A stretch of DNA of 64,000 bases from Lachnospiraceae bacterium (GTDB taxonomy: Bacteria; Bacillota; Clostridia; Lachnospirales; Lachnospiraceae): assembly GCA_021202075.1 (NCBI GenBank), contig JAJQDT010000044.1, forward strand, positions 25,520-89,519, written 5' to 3'. Positions 28,098 to 36,943 of the stretch are shown here, piece by piece (position 1 is the stretch's first letter; each line of letters opens with the position of its first letter). Under the pieces are notes generated by a model that saw only the letters and a program-made list of their open reading frames with translations, was not told the origin of the DNA and ran no database searches. The position numbers and the translations under genes were made by a program.

Positions 28098-29432
28098 TCA
28101 CTTTCTCTTAGCCGCAAGGATCTCGGCCTTGGCCTGCTTGAACAGCTGCATCAGCGGGCGCTTTGCCGGACAGATCCAGGTACAGGAGCCGCAGGCAATG
28201 CAGTCGAGGCCGTACAGCCGTTTTTCATACTGCTCGTAGTCTTTTTTCTCAGCCGCGTCCGCCATCATCTGCGGAATCAGATGGATCGGACATACGCGGG
28301 AACAGCGCCCGCAGCGGATACAGGCGGTCTGCTGTGCCTGGGCAAGCTCCACCTCATCCTCGGAAAGAAGCGTCATTGCGTTGCTGGCTTTGGTGGTCGG
28401 AGCATCGAGGGAGGGCATGGCGATGCCCATCATTGGTCCGCCGCTCAATGCCTTTTTCAGAGTCACCTCCGGCCGTATTCCTCCGGCAGCCTCCACGAGC
28501 TCTGCATATGAGGTGCCGATGGGAACTTCAAACGTAGCGGGAGCGGCAACCGCATCTCCGGAAACCGTGAAATAGCGCTTCATCAGCGGCTCAGAATAAT
28601 AGGTGGCGCGGTAAATTGCGTAAAGTGTGGCGACGTTGCAGACCACGCAGCCGACATCCGCAGGGAGCTGTCCGAACTTAAGGTCTCGTCCGCTGACGAC
28701 AGAAATCAGGTTGCGCTCGCCGCCTTCCGGATATTTAGCCTTGACCGGCTGTACCATGACGCCTTTTTCACCGGCACAGACCGCTTCCATGGCTTTGAGG
28801 GCTTCCGGCTTGTTATCTTCAATCGCGATGACGCCCATTGCGTCCGGAAACAGCTGGAGCACCAGCCGCAGGCCGTCGAGAATTCCGCGGCTCTGATCCT
28901 GCATCAGACGGTCGTCGCAGGTAATGTACGGTTCGCACTCGGAACCGTTTGCAATGACAAAATCGATGGATTCCGGTTTTTTGACGGAAAGCTTTACATG
29001 GGTCGGGAAGCCTGCTCCGCCCATGCCGACGATGCCGGCCTTCTGAATCGCATCGAGAATGTCCTTATTGGAAAAAGTACCGGCGTGATGCTTTTTGCCG
29101 ATTCCCTCTGCAAGGGTATAATTGCCGTCATTTTCTATGACAATGCACATCGCCTTCGCGCCGGAAGCAACGCGCCGCTCCTCGATGGCCTTTACCTTGC
29201 CGGAGCAGGAGCTGACGATATTCGCAGAGACAAAGCCATCTGCTTCCGCAATCGTCTGCCCTGCCAGCACGAGATCGCCCTTTGCCACGACTGGTTTTGC
29301 CGGCTTGCCGATGTGCTGGTTGACAGGGAATACAAGGTCTCCTTTCGGAAGATACGGCTGCACCGGCGTCCCCAGCGAGAGCTCTTTGTATCCCTCGGGA
29401 TGAATGCCACCCCGGAATGTTTTAAGCTTCAT
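28098..29432 (-). CDS. rnfC: Rnf complex subunit RnfC (NADH-linked, iron-sulfur)
   Basis: A 444-residue peripheral cytosolic subunit, expected to exchange electrons with NAD(H). The N-terminal FRGGIHPEGYKELSLGTPVQ and the nucleotide-binding region IVGMGGAGFPTHVKLS are typical, and two [4Fe-4S] motifs, CIRCGRCSRVCP and CIACGSCTWICP, lie near the C terminus. It is the first rnf gene of the cluster, about 100 bases after the multi-FMN protein gene, and fits the usual C-D-G-E-A-B order. Confidence 0.97.
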   Translation of the reverse strand: MKLKTFRGGIHPEGYKELSLGTPVQPYLPKGDLVFPVNQHIGKPAKPVVAKGDLVLAGQTIAEADGFVSANIVSSCSGKVKAIEERRVASGAKAMCIVIENDGNYTLAEGIGKKHHAGTFSNKDILDAIQKAGIVGMGGAGFPTHVKLSVKKPESIDFVIANGSECEPYITCDDRLMQDQSRGILDGLRLVLQLFPDAMGVIAIEDNKPEALKAMEAVCAGEKGVMVQPVKAKYPEGGERNLISVVSGRDLKFGQLPADVGCVVCNVATLYAIYRATYYSEPLMKRYFTVSGDAVAAPATFEVPIGTSYAELVEAAGGIRPEVTLKKALSGGPMMGIAMPSLDAPTTKASNAMTLLSEDEVELAQAQQTACIRCGRCSRVCPIHLIPQMMADAAEKKDYEQYEKRLYGLDCIACGSCTWICPAKRPLMQLFKQAKAEILAAKRK

Positions 29433-29533
29433 ATGTAAATCCTCCTTGACGGATTAGTATTGACTGAAAATACGTCCTCCGGACTTGGCCCGTTCCGTCC
29501 ATATTCAATGGGGAGAAAAGCGGGCGCAGATGA

Positions 29534-31969
29534 TTATTCTGCGTCGGAGAGCGCCTGCGTGATGCAGTCTTCGACTGCGGACTTTACAGCGTCAGAGGTG
29601 ACAGTGGCTCCGGAAACACCATCTACATCCGTCGACTGCGCATCCAGGATCCGGCTGGTGAGCTCCGGCCCGATCGCGGCGCCAATGTCTTCCGTTTCAC
29701 CGGAAAGGTCGTAATCAATTCGATACATTCTGTTTTCATCGAAGGTAACAGAAACGGTGATGGTGCTGCTGATGCCCTCGGCAGTAGCGGTATAGGTGCC
29801 CGGGATATACGCTGCGGCAGCTGCTTCGCCGGAGGATGCAGTGCCGTCTGTTTCTTCCTCACTTTCGGCTTCATCCTCTTCCTTGCCTGCAAGGAAAATT
29901 TCGGTTGCATCATCTGCTCCGCCAATGATGGTCACGGTAGAATCGCTCTGCGCCTGTGCAATGCAGTCCGCGGCGGCTTCCAGGATCGCGTCTGTCGTAA
30001 CAGTCGCGCTGGAAATGCCATCGACTTCAACAGACTGTGCTGCAAGAATCCGGGCGATCACGTCCTCGTCGATCAGTGCATAGGTCGACGTTTCGCCGGA
30101 GGTGTCTACGTCCATCTCAAGGATACTCGTTTCGTCAAAGGTCATCGTTACGGTGATCTCTGTTGAATAGCCTTCCGCCGTGGCGGTATACGTGCCGGCA
30201 ACATAGGATGCGGCATATTCGGTTTCGATTTCGTCCGTGGAGGTTAATTCTGTTTCCGGCTCGTCAGCTTCGGCTTCTGTTTCACTCTCGGTTTCCGTCT
30301 CAGCTTCGGCGTCTGTTTCGCTCTCGGCTTCAGACTCAGCTTCGGCGTCCGTCTCGCTCTCAGGCTCTGCGGCGTCTTCCGTCTCAGCCGTGGATTCGCC
30401 GGATTCGGCAGAAGTACCAGCCTGCGCCTGCGCGATGCAGTCCGCAATGGCGGCTTTCACAGCATCCGAGGTAACGGTCGCGCCGGAGACGCCATCTACG
30501 TCCGCGGACTGTGCGGCAAGAATCTGCTCGCTGATTTCCGGTCCGATATCCGCGCCGATGCCGTCGGTCTCACCGGATAAGTCATAGCCAACCGAAAGAA
30601 TGCTGTCTTCATCTACGATAATCGTGACGGTCACGTCACTGGAAATACCGGAGGCGCTTGCCGAATAAATGCCCGGTGTGTAAGCTCCGGAGCCGACATC
30701 TGCTGCTTCGGATGTATCTTCACTGGCTTCCGTCTCAGCTTCAGTATTTGCCTCAGTCTCTTCTTCGGTATCTGCGGCCTCTGTAGTTATTTCTGTTTCA
30801 ACAGCGTCGGTATCCGCCTCCGTTTCCGCTTCTGTTTCGACAGCTGCGACATCGGATTCGACTTCCGCATCTTCCGTATCAGTTTCCGCGATTTCTGTTT
30901 CGACTTCTGCATCCTCCGTGTCAGCTTCCGCCATCTCGGTTTCAGCTTCCGCTTCTTCTGTGTCTGCTTCTGCGATTTCGGTTTCATCGGTATCTTCTTC
31001 GGATGGATCAGACAGATCGCTGGCGGCCTGGGAGAGTGCGTCAGCTGTCGCTGCTTTTACAGCATCGGAGGTGATGGTCGCGCCGGAGACGCCATCCACA
31101 TCTGCGGACTGCGCGGCCAGAATCTGATCAATCATTTCCGGGCCTATGACTCCTCCAATACTTTCTGTCTCACCTGAGACATCGCAGCTGATGGAAAGAA
31201 TGTTGGTTTCATCAACGGTGATGGTTACGGTCACGTCGCTTGATATGCCTGCCGCAGTCGCGGTGTAGGTGCCAGGGGTATAGGAAACGCCGGATCCAGT
31301 GCTTCCTGTATCAGCCCCGGCTGCATCCTCAGAATCTGCTTCCGCAGCTTCATCTGTTTCAGCTTCTGCAGAATCCGCTTCCGCAGCTTCATCTGTCTCA
31401 GCCTTCGCAGAATCCTCTGCGGCATTTTCATCTGCTTCCGTCAGACCCTCTGTTTCCGTCTCGGCTGCTTCGTCAGACTCTGTTTCGCCGGCTTCTGTCT
31501 CTTCGGATTCTTCGGTAATCGCTTCTTCTCCCTCGTCAGACGAACCTCCGGTCGCCTGTGCGATACAATCCTCCAGAGCCGCTTTCAGGGCATCCGAAGT
31601 AATTGTCGCGCCTGATACGCCGTCTACGGAGGAACTCTGAGCGGCCATGAACTGTTCAATCATTTCATCGCCGATCGCCGCGCCGATGTCAGCGGTCTCG
31701 CCTGAGACATCGATCTCGATGGCGGTGATGCTGCTCTCATCAAATGTACAGGTCACCGAGACATCGCTCGATATGCCCGCTGAGGTAGCCGTATAGGTGC
31801 CGGGCGTATAGCTTGCGCTGCCTGTGGTGGCCGATGTGGTGGTCGCAGTTTCTTCGGAAGAGCTGACTGCGTATTCGCCAATCTGAATGATTCCCAGACT
31901 GGCGGCTACCACTACACAGGCGGTCACACCCTTCACGAAGGTTGTCCGTGAAACAATTTCTTTACCCAT
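29534..31969 (-). CDS. Surface protein with five FMN-binding domains (multi-flavin carrier)
   Basis: An 811-residue protein. Residues about 12-35 are an uncleaved-looking N-terminal membrane helix without lipobox. Five FMN_bind repeats follow at about 54-138, 230-315, 430-514, 589-674 and 720-804, each starting YTPGTYTATAxGISSDVTV-like and ending in a flavinylation motif: SGAT with Thr122, Thr298, Thr498 and Thr789, and SSAT with Thr656 in repeat four. The linkers are long Glu/Ala/Thr-rich acidic stretches. ApbE-type transferases attach FMN to the Thr of such motifs. Placed between tatC and rnfC, it probably relays electrons from Rnf across the cell wall to exported reductases; that role is inferred. 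Confidence 0.9.
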   Translation of the reverse strand: MGKEIVSRTTFVKGVTACVVVAASLGIIQIGEYAVSSSEETATTTSATTGSASYTPGTYTATSAGISSDVSVTCTFDESSITAIEIDVSGETADIGAAIGDEMIEQFMAAQSSSVDGVSGATITSDALKAALEDCIAQATGGSSDEGEEAITEESEETEAGETESDEAAETETEGLTEADENAAEDSAKAETDEAAEADSAEAETDEAAEADSEDAAGADTGSTGSGVSYTPGTYTATAAGISSDVTVTITVDETNILSISCDVSGETESIGGVIGPEMIDQILAAQSADVDGVSGATITSDAVKAATADALSQAASDLSDPSEEDTDETEIAEADTEEAEAETEMAEADTEDAEVETEIAETDTEDAEVESDVAAVETEAETEADTDAVETEITTEAADTEEETEANTEAETEASEDTSEAADVGSGAYTPGIYSASASGISSDVTVTIIVDEDSILSVGYDLSGETDGIGADIGPEISEQILAAQSADVDGVSGATVTSDAVKAAIADCIAQAQAGTSAESGESTAETEDAAEPESETDAEAESEAESETDAEAETETESETEAEADEPETELTSTDEIETEYAASYVAGTYTATAEGYSTEITVTMTFDETSILEMDVDTSGETSTYALIDEDVIARILAAQSVEVDGISSATVTTDAILEAAADCIAQAQSDSTVTIIGGADDATEIFLAGKEEDEAESEEETDGTASSGEAAAAAYIPGTYTATAEGISSTITVSVTFDENRMYRIDYDLSGETEDIGAAIGPELTSRILDAQSTDVDGVSGATVTSDAVKSAVEDCITQALSDAE

Positions 31970-32040
31970 ACTGAATTCCTTTCTTTCCTTAGAATAATGT
32001 GTTATTTATAGCAAACGAAGGATTCGTTCACTTACTGGTT

Positions 32041-32808
32041 TTAAGTTTCGTCTTCCTCACTTTGTTCCGCTTTCTTTTTCCGCCGAAACCGGAGCAGGAA
32101 AGAGGAGAGGAGAATACTGAGCTCATAAAGTCCGATCATCGGGAGAGCGACCATGGTCTGTGATACAATATCCGGAGGCGTCACGACAGCGGCAATCAGA
32201 AAAATGACGATAATCGCCCCCTTGAATGCTTTTTTCATCCATTCGACCTTCAGAAGTCCGATCTGTGTCAGAAGAACCGAGACGACCGGCAGTTCAAAAA
32301 TCACCCCGAAAATCAGAAAGATTGTGAGCAGAAAGGACACATATTTTTCCACACTGATTGTAGCGGTAATTCCGCTGCCCGCACTGATTCCAATCAGAAA
32401 CCTCAGCATAAACGGAAGCATGACCTTATAAGCGAACAAAATACCAATGACAAAGCAGATCAATCCGGATATAAGAACCGCTGCAAACAAGGAGTTCTCA
32501 TTTTTCTTTAATCCGGGCTGAATAAATGCCCAGATATGATAAACGAGAATCGGTGAAACAATGCAGATCGCCGCTACCAGTGAGACCGAAAACTGTTCCA
32601 GAAGCAGCTCCTGTGGAGAAATATACACGAACTCATAGCCGTATACATCGCCCATACCAGTCAGAAAGGTGATGATATCCTGAGAAAAATAAAGAGCGGC
32701 GAGGAACGCGACAACCAGGCTGACGATACAGATGGCCAGCCGGTTCCGCAGCTCCCGCAGATGACCGGAAAGGGGCATTTCGCCGGTTGTTTCTTTTTGT
32801 GTTTTCAT
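32041..32808 (-). CDS. tatC: Twin-arginine translocase subunit TatC
   Basis: A 255-residue membrane protein that binds twin-arginine signal peptides. The N-terminal HLRELRNRLAI motif, six membrane helices and the conserved PVVSVLLTQIGL and VVTPPDIVSQ segments are present, with a short Lys/Glu-rich cytosolic tail. Its ATG overlaps the tatA stop by four bases (ATGA). Tat is far from universal in Clostridia, so its presence next to a twin-arginine reductase gene suggests a dedicated role. Confidence 0.97.
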   Translation of the reverse strand: MKTQKETTGEMPLSGHLRELRNRLAICIVSLVVAFLAALYFSQDIITFLTGMGDVYGYEFVYISPQELLLEQFSVSLVAAICIVSPILVYHIWAFIQPGLKKNENSLFAAVLISGLICFVIGILFAYKVMLPFMLRFLIGISAGSGITATISVEKYVSFLLTIFLIFGVIFELPVVSVLLTQIGLLKVEWMKKAFKGAIIVIFLIAAVVTPPDIVSQTMVALPMIGLYELSILLSSFLLRFRRKKKAEQSEEDET

Positions 32809-32984
32809 CCCTGCTCCGTTGTGTCTGATTTGCTGTCTGTCTGTGCGTCGGCCTCATTCATTCCATCGCGAAAGCTTTTCGCGCTCTTGCCAAACATTTT
32901 CGTCAGCTTCGGAATCTGGCTCGGTCCAAACAGGACGATGACGATTGCAAGTATGATCAGTAACTCTGTAGTTCCCAGTTTCAT
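32805..32984 (-). CDS. tatA: Twin-arginine translocase subunit TatA (short)
   Basis: A 59-residue pore-forming component: one membrane helix (LLIILAIVIVLFGP), the FGPSQIPKLTKMFGKSAK hinge and amphipathic helix typical of TatA/E, and a short charged tail. The start is the ATG behind AAGGAGG; an in-frame ATG further up lacks a ribosome site and overlaps the neighbour. It is translationally coupled to tatC. Confidence 0.95.
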   Translation of the reverse strand: MKLGTTELLIILAIVIVLFGPSQIPKLTKMFGKSAKSFRDGMNEADAQTDSKSDTTEQG

Positions 32985-33040
32985 GGAAAATTCCTCCTTA
33001 ATTGTCTGAAAAGTATGTGATATGGTAACAAAAAAACTCA

Positions 33041-33604
33041 TTATACAGCCAGGACGGAATCGTCTGTGTCTGCCACAGAAGAAGCATCTGCGGGATTGTC
33101 AGATGCCGGATCGTCGGTGCGCTCTCCCGTTGGAGCAGATGGCTGTGCATTCGCGGAGCTATCCTCCGTTGGGGCAGATGGCTGTGCATTCACGGAGATA
33201 TCCTCCGTTGCCGCAGCGGGTGGCTGCGCTTCCGCGGCATTTCCTTCCGCGGGCGTTGCAGAGACAGCCGCATCGTCCCCGGCGTCATCCGTCTTTGCTT
33301 TGACCGGCTCCGCTTTTAGCGGTTTGCTAAGATCGGTAAAAGACTTTTTGATTTCTCTTACGTTGCTGTTGACCTCTTTTGTCATTTCCGTGACCGGTTC
33401 CATCGCTTCCCGAAGAGGCTTTTGCGCCTCATTTAGCGGTTCTACGACATTTTCACGGATTTCCTTTGTGGCCTCCGACGAGATATCCCTTATGGAGCGC
33501 AGAGCTTCGCCAAACTTTTTCATATAATAAGGAAGCTTGTCGGGACCGGCGACAAACAGAGCAACAATCAAAATAAGAAGAATCTCTGTCATGCCGATTT
33601 TCAT
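33041..33604 (-). CDS. TatA/TatB-like protein with long acidic tail
   Basis: A 187-residue first gene of the cluster. The N-terminal helix MTEILLILIVALFVAGPDKLP and FGEALRSIRD match TatA/TatB; the long amphipathic and coiled region to about residue 100 is more TatB-like. The tail (about 105-187) is Ala/Asp/Pro-rich with the tandem repeat AxTEDSSANAQPSAP. The start is the ATG behind GGGAGGCG; the longer frame upstream runs through the promoter. Together with tatA and tatC it could give a three-component Tat system, but A versus B cannot be settled by sequence alone. Confidence 0.88.
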   Translation of the reverse strand: MKIGMTEILLILIVALFVAGPDKLPYYMKKFGEALRSIRDISSEATKEIRENVVEPLNEAQKPLREAMEPVTEMTKEVNSNVREIKKSFTDLSKPLKAEPVKAKTDDAGDDAAVSATPAEGNAAEAQPPAAATEDISVNAQPSAPTEDSSANAQPSAPTGERTDDPASDNPADASSVADTDDSVLAV

Positions 33605-33628
33605 GGATTCGCCTCCCTTCTTTTTAAA

Positions 33629-33662
33629 ATTATAGTAAACGACTTTAGTCGTTTTTACAAAT
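33629..33662 (-). promoter_or_regulatory. Promoter and palindromic operator of the tat-rnf cluster
   Basis: On the minus strand a perfect -10 TATAAT (33629-33634) lies 25 bases before the first start codon. An 18-base palindrome, AAACGAC-TTTA-GTCGTTT (33637-33654), fills the spacer. The -35 is either TAAAAA at 17 bases or the better TTGTAA at 20 bases. A dyad inside an over-long spacer is typical of MerR-type control; the adjacent AraC-type regulator is another candidate. Confidence 0.55.
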
Positions 33663-33818
33663 AAGAAAATTGCATAAAACTCCTGTTTAAGAATAACAGT
33701 TTTTTGCCAATCTTTCAGCGGACAATTTTTAGTTTTTTTTGGATTAACTTTAGCTATATAAAATTTACAGAGATACCAAAGAATGTGAAAATTTACAAAA
33801 AGAAAATGCAAAACGCTC

Positions 33819-33847
33819 TGGACGTGGTGAAATTCCTATGATATACT
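33819..33847 (+). promoter_or_regulatory. Promoter of the exported flavin reductase gene
   Basis: TGGACG (33819-33824), 17-base spacer, TATACT (33842-33847), followed by AAAAGGAGGAG before the start. Confidence 0.6.
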
Positions 33848-33902
33848 AATTGAGAACTGCTATTTTTTTGTAAAAAATTTGTAAAAGGAGGAGCACATTA
33901 GA

Positions 33903-35978
33903 ATGGAAGGAGAAAAAAAACAACACAGTACGCTTTCCCGCCGTGATTTTCTGAGGGGGACGGCTGCCGGGGCGCTTGGTGCTGCGGCAGCGGGAATTCT
34001 TGGCTCCGGGATGACAGCATTTGCGGAGGAGTCCGGTACGTACACGCCTGGTACCTACAGTGCCACGGCACAGGGCATTGGTACCGTGACGGTGACGATG
34101 ACATTTGACGCGGAGAGCATCACGGATGTTGTGGTTGATGTATCAGAAGAGACAGAAACCATCGGCGCCCTGTATGGGGAAGAGCTGGCACAGCAGATTC
34201 TGGATGCGCAGAATTCAGAGATTGACGGCGTCAGCGGGGCGACAACGACCTCTACGGCGGCGGCAAAAGCAGCGGCGGCGTGTATCGCGCAGGCAAAAGG
34301 AGAGACGGTTGAGATCTCCTCGAATGCGGCTTCTTCTGAGTATGAGGTGCCGGATTCCCTGACCGCCGAGGAGGTGGACGATTCCGACTGCGAGCTTGGA
34401 GAAGTGACGCCGGATGAGACGAAGGATTTTGATGTGGTTGTCGTCGGCGCGGGCGCGGCAGGCGTTGTTGCGGCTGGTTTTGCGGCGGAAGCCGGTGTTT
34501 CGGTAGCCCTCCTTCAGAAGGAAGCGAGCGTTGTATCACAGGGGAACTGCGGCTCTGCGATTATCAAATCCAAATCGACGGAGGCCGGTATCCAGAAGTG
34601 GATTCACCACACGAATGCCCTGGATGACTGGAGAGCGGACACGAAGCTTTTGCAGGCCTATGCGGACAACTCGGAGGAAGCTCTGATGTGGTATCTGAAC
34701 CGCGCCGGCCTGACTTCTGAGACGGAATATGGCGATGGCACAAAGGTCGATGACAATACAAACTGTGCGGAGCTTTTGAACAACGGCGACGGGCTGTATG
34801 CGTATATGAGCACGAGCCAGGATCTGACCGGCGTCTGGAGCGACCGCCTGGACAGCTATGCGTATGGCGATGATCACTGCTATTTCATGGCTCCCTGGAT
34901 CGGCCCGAAGCCGCAGAATGTCGGCACAGTGCTGCAGATTGTCCTTGACAATGTAGCGGAGGCGAATTCAAATCTCGAAGTATTTTACAATACGCCGGCA
35001 GTGCAGCTCGTGATGGACGGCGACAAGGTGACCGGCGTGATTGGCAAGGATTCGGACGGAAAATACATACAGTACAACGCGTCGAAGGGCGTGATCCTGG
35101 CGACCGGCGATTATATGAATAACGATGCGATGGTAGAGCGCTGGTGTCCGGATATTGCGGATTTTGATAAGAAGCAGTATCATAAGACCGGCGACGGCTA
35201 TGTGCTCGCGCTCAGCGCCGGCGGGAAGATGGAGCCGCTCGGACATACAAAGATGATGCACGACTTTGATTCCGGACTGATGTATGAGGAGCCGTTCCTC
35301 TATGTAAATATGGACGGAGAGCGTTTCACGAATGAATACACCGGATTTGTCTACATGGGCAACATCCTGAAATTCCAGGGCCGCTACAATGGAAACAATG
35401 TGGACTCGAACCATCCGGATGGCTCGAAAGGCTGGTATTGCACGATCTATGACAGCGATTATGAGAACTGGCCGTCGGATGAGTTTGTCAGCTCAATGGT
35501 TCCGGCTGCGGCGATGCAGAAGTACATCCCGGGCGCGGTGGAGAATCCGGAGGGCGTGTTTGATTACCTGATTGACAGCTATTGCTGCGATACGCTTGAG
35601 GAGCTGGCGGAGAATCTTGGCATTCCGTACGATGCTCTGCAGGCGAGCGTGGACCGCTACAATGAGCTCTGTGAGACCGGCGACGACGTGGATTTCGGAA
35701 AGCCTGCGAAGTACATGCATCCGATCAAGACCGCTCCGTTCTGGGGCGTGCGCAAGCATATTCGTGTGTCTGCGGTATGCTCCGGTGTGATGATCAATGA
35801 AAATGGTCAGGCTCTGAACGCGGACGGCGAGGTGATTGAGGGGCTTTACTGCGTCGGTAACCTTGGCGGACCGTTCTACGGCGGCAATGATTACCCGTTC
35901 CATCAGACTGGCCTGTCGCTCGGGCGCTGCTATACGTTTGGCATGATTGCCGGGAAGCACGCGGCTTCACAGGAATAA
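33903..35978 (+). CDS. Tat-exported FMN/FAD-dependent reductase of the fumarate reductase superfamily
   Basis: A 691-residue exported flavoprotein. The twin-arginine signal LSRRDFLRG (Arg13-Arg14) and a hydrophobic Ala/Gly stretch end near residue 42. An FMN_bind domain (about 46-131) carries SGAT with Thr114 as FMN attachment site. From about 176 comes an FAD_binding_2/reductase unit with VVVGAGAAGVVAAGFAAEAG and ends in GNDYPFHQTGLSLGRCYTFG. The fumarate reductase signatures around the catalytic Arg and His (HGANRLGGN-like) are replaced, so fumarate is unlikely to be the acceptor. Similar exported reductases act on varied unsaturated or hydroxylated organic acids. It is divergent from the tat-rnf cluster and likely receives electrons from it. 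Confidence 0.9.
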   Translation: MEGEKKQHSTLSRRDFLRGTAAGALGAAAAGILGSGMTAFAEESGTYTPGTYSATAQGIGTVTVTMTFDAESITDVVVDVSEETETIGALYGEELAQQILDAQNSEIDGVSGATTTSTAAAKAAAACIAQAKGETVEISSNAASSEYEVPDSLTAEEVDDSDCELGEVTPDETKDFDVVVVGAGAAGVVAAGFAAEAGVSVALLQKEASVVSQGNCGSAIIKSKSTEAGIQKWIHHTNALDDWRADTKLLQAYADNSEEALMWYLNRAGLTSETEYGDGTKVDDNTNCAELLNNGDGLYAYMSTSQDLTGVWSDRLDSYAYGDDHCYFMAPWIGPKPQNVGTVLQIVLDNVAEANSNLEVFYNTPAVQLVMDGDKVTGVIGKDSDGKYIQYNASKGVILATGDYMNNDAMVERWCPDIADFDKKQYHKTGDGYVLALSAGGKMEPLGHTKMMHDFDSGLMYEEPFLYVNMDGERFTNEYTGFVYMGNILKFQGRYNGNNVDSNHPDGSKGWYCTIYDSDYENWPSDEFVSSMVPAAAMQKYIPGAVENPEGVFDYLIDSYCCDTLEELAENLGIPYDALQASVDRYNELCETGDDVDFGKPAKYMHPIKTAPFWGVRKHIRVSAVCSGVMINENGQALNADGEVIEGLYCVGNLGGPFYGGNDYPFHQTGLSLGRCYTFGMIAGKHAASQE

Positions 35979-36028
35979 TCCGGGTCAGGAAAATGCTGCG
36001 GGAACGGATGAGGGCACAGGGATAAGGC

Positions 36029-36763
36029 ATGAACGAAGAACAAATTCAGCAGCGATATGAACTCCAGGACCGGATCTGCTACAGTGTCTGTGTGGGAAAT
36101 GAGTATCAGACCCAAAAAGCAGTGCGGGAGCTGACAGATATGGGAACCATAAGTCGTGTTTCGGATAACCTGACGGGGTGGAAATACGACCTGATCTGGT
36201 TGATGGCTCTTATGATACAGAGCCTTCGCGAGGTCGGGGTTCCCGAACTGTCGCTCGAAGAGGTGCGCGCGGAATTTACGACAAAGATTTTTGAAGCTTC
36301 CGACGCAGACGGCTGCAGGATGCTGCTTGAAGAGATCGCCCTCCGCCTCTGCCGCATGAATTCTCTCAAAGAGATCCGGAGCTATTCCATGCTTGTGCAG
36401 ACCGTGCTCCGGCTCATCGATCAGGATTTGAGCCAGCCGCTGACGCTTGCCTATTTTGCGAAAATGCTGAATGTGAACAGCTCTTATCTTTCGAACCTTT
36501 TCAGCAGGGAGGTCGGCATGCCGCTGACCGAGTATGTCACAGCACAGCGGATTTCCTATGCGGCGGACTTACTTATGACGACTGCGCAGCCGATTAAGAC
36601 TATTGCCAAAAAAGCGGGTATTTCGGACGTGCAGTATTTCAGCAGGCTCTTTAAACGTCGGACCGGGCAGACCCCGAGCCAGTATCGCTTAAGGCCCATC
36701 CGGCAGCCGGATGATCCGGATGCGCAGCAGGAGGCCGAGGTAGCAGAAAGAGAAGCCAGATAA
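36029..36763 (+). CDS. AraC-family transcriptional regulator
   Basis: A 244-residue regulator. The C-terminal 100 residues hold two helix-turn-helix motifs of the AraC type (LTLAYFAKMLNVNSSYLSNLFSREVGMPLTEYV and PIKTIAKKAGISDVQYFSRLFKRRTGQTPSQYR, here described in two parts). The N-terminal 130 residues are helical, with no cupin or periplasmic-binding domain I can recognise, and may sense a ligand or partner. It starts 50 bases after the exported reductase gene on the same strand, so it probably controls that gene and perhaps the divergent tat-rnf cluster. Confidence 0.85.
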   Translation: MNEEQIQQRYELQDRICYSVCVGNEYQTQKAVRELTDMGTISRVSDNLTGWKYDLIWLMALMIQSLREVGVPELSLEEVRAEFTTKIFEASDADGCRMLLEEIALRLCRMNSLKEIRSYSMLVQTVLRLIDQDLSQPLTLAYFAKMLNVNSSYLSNLFSREVGMPLTEYVTAQRISYAADLLMTTAQPIKTIAKKAGISDVQYFSRLFKRRTGQTPSQYRLRPIRQPDDPDAQQEAEVAEREAR

Positions 36764-36943
36764 GAAATACAAAGATAAAAGTACAGAGATTAAGAAGCAT
36801 AAAGCAGGAAGTACAAAGAAAAGTACAAAAAGAATTTTAAAAAAATGAAAATTTTAAAAATTCAGCTTTTATTTTCCCGGCTTCTGTGGTAATATGGCGA
36901 GTGGCACATGCACCTGATATTACATTCAAGGAGGATATGGACG

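Noticed and set aside
33041..33811. 256-residue version of the TatA/B-like protein
   Set aside because: The first 69 codons cross the promoter and palindrome; the Met behind GGGAGGCG matches the family start.
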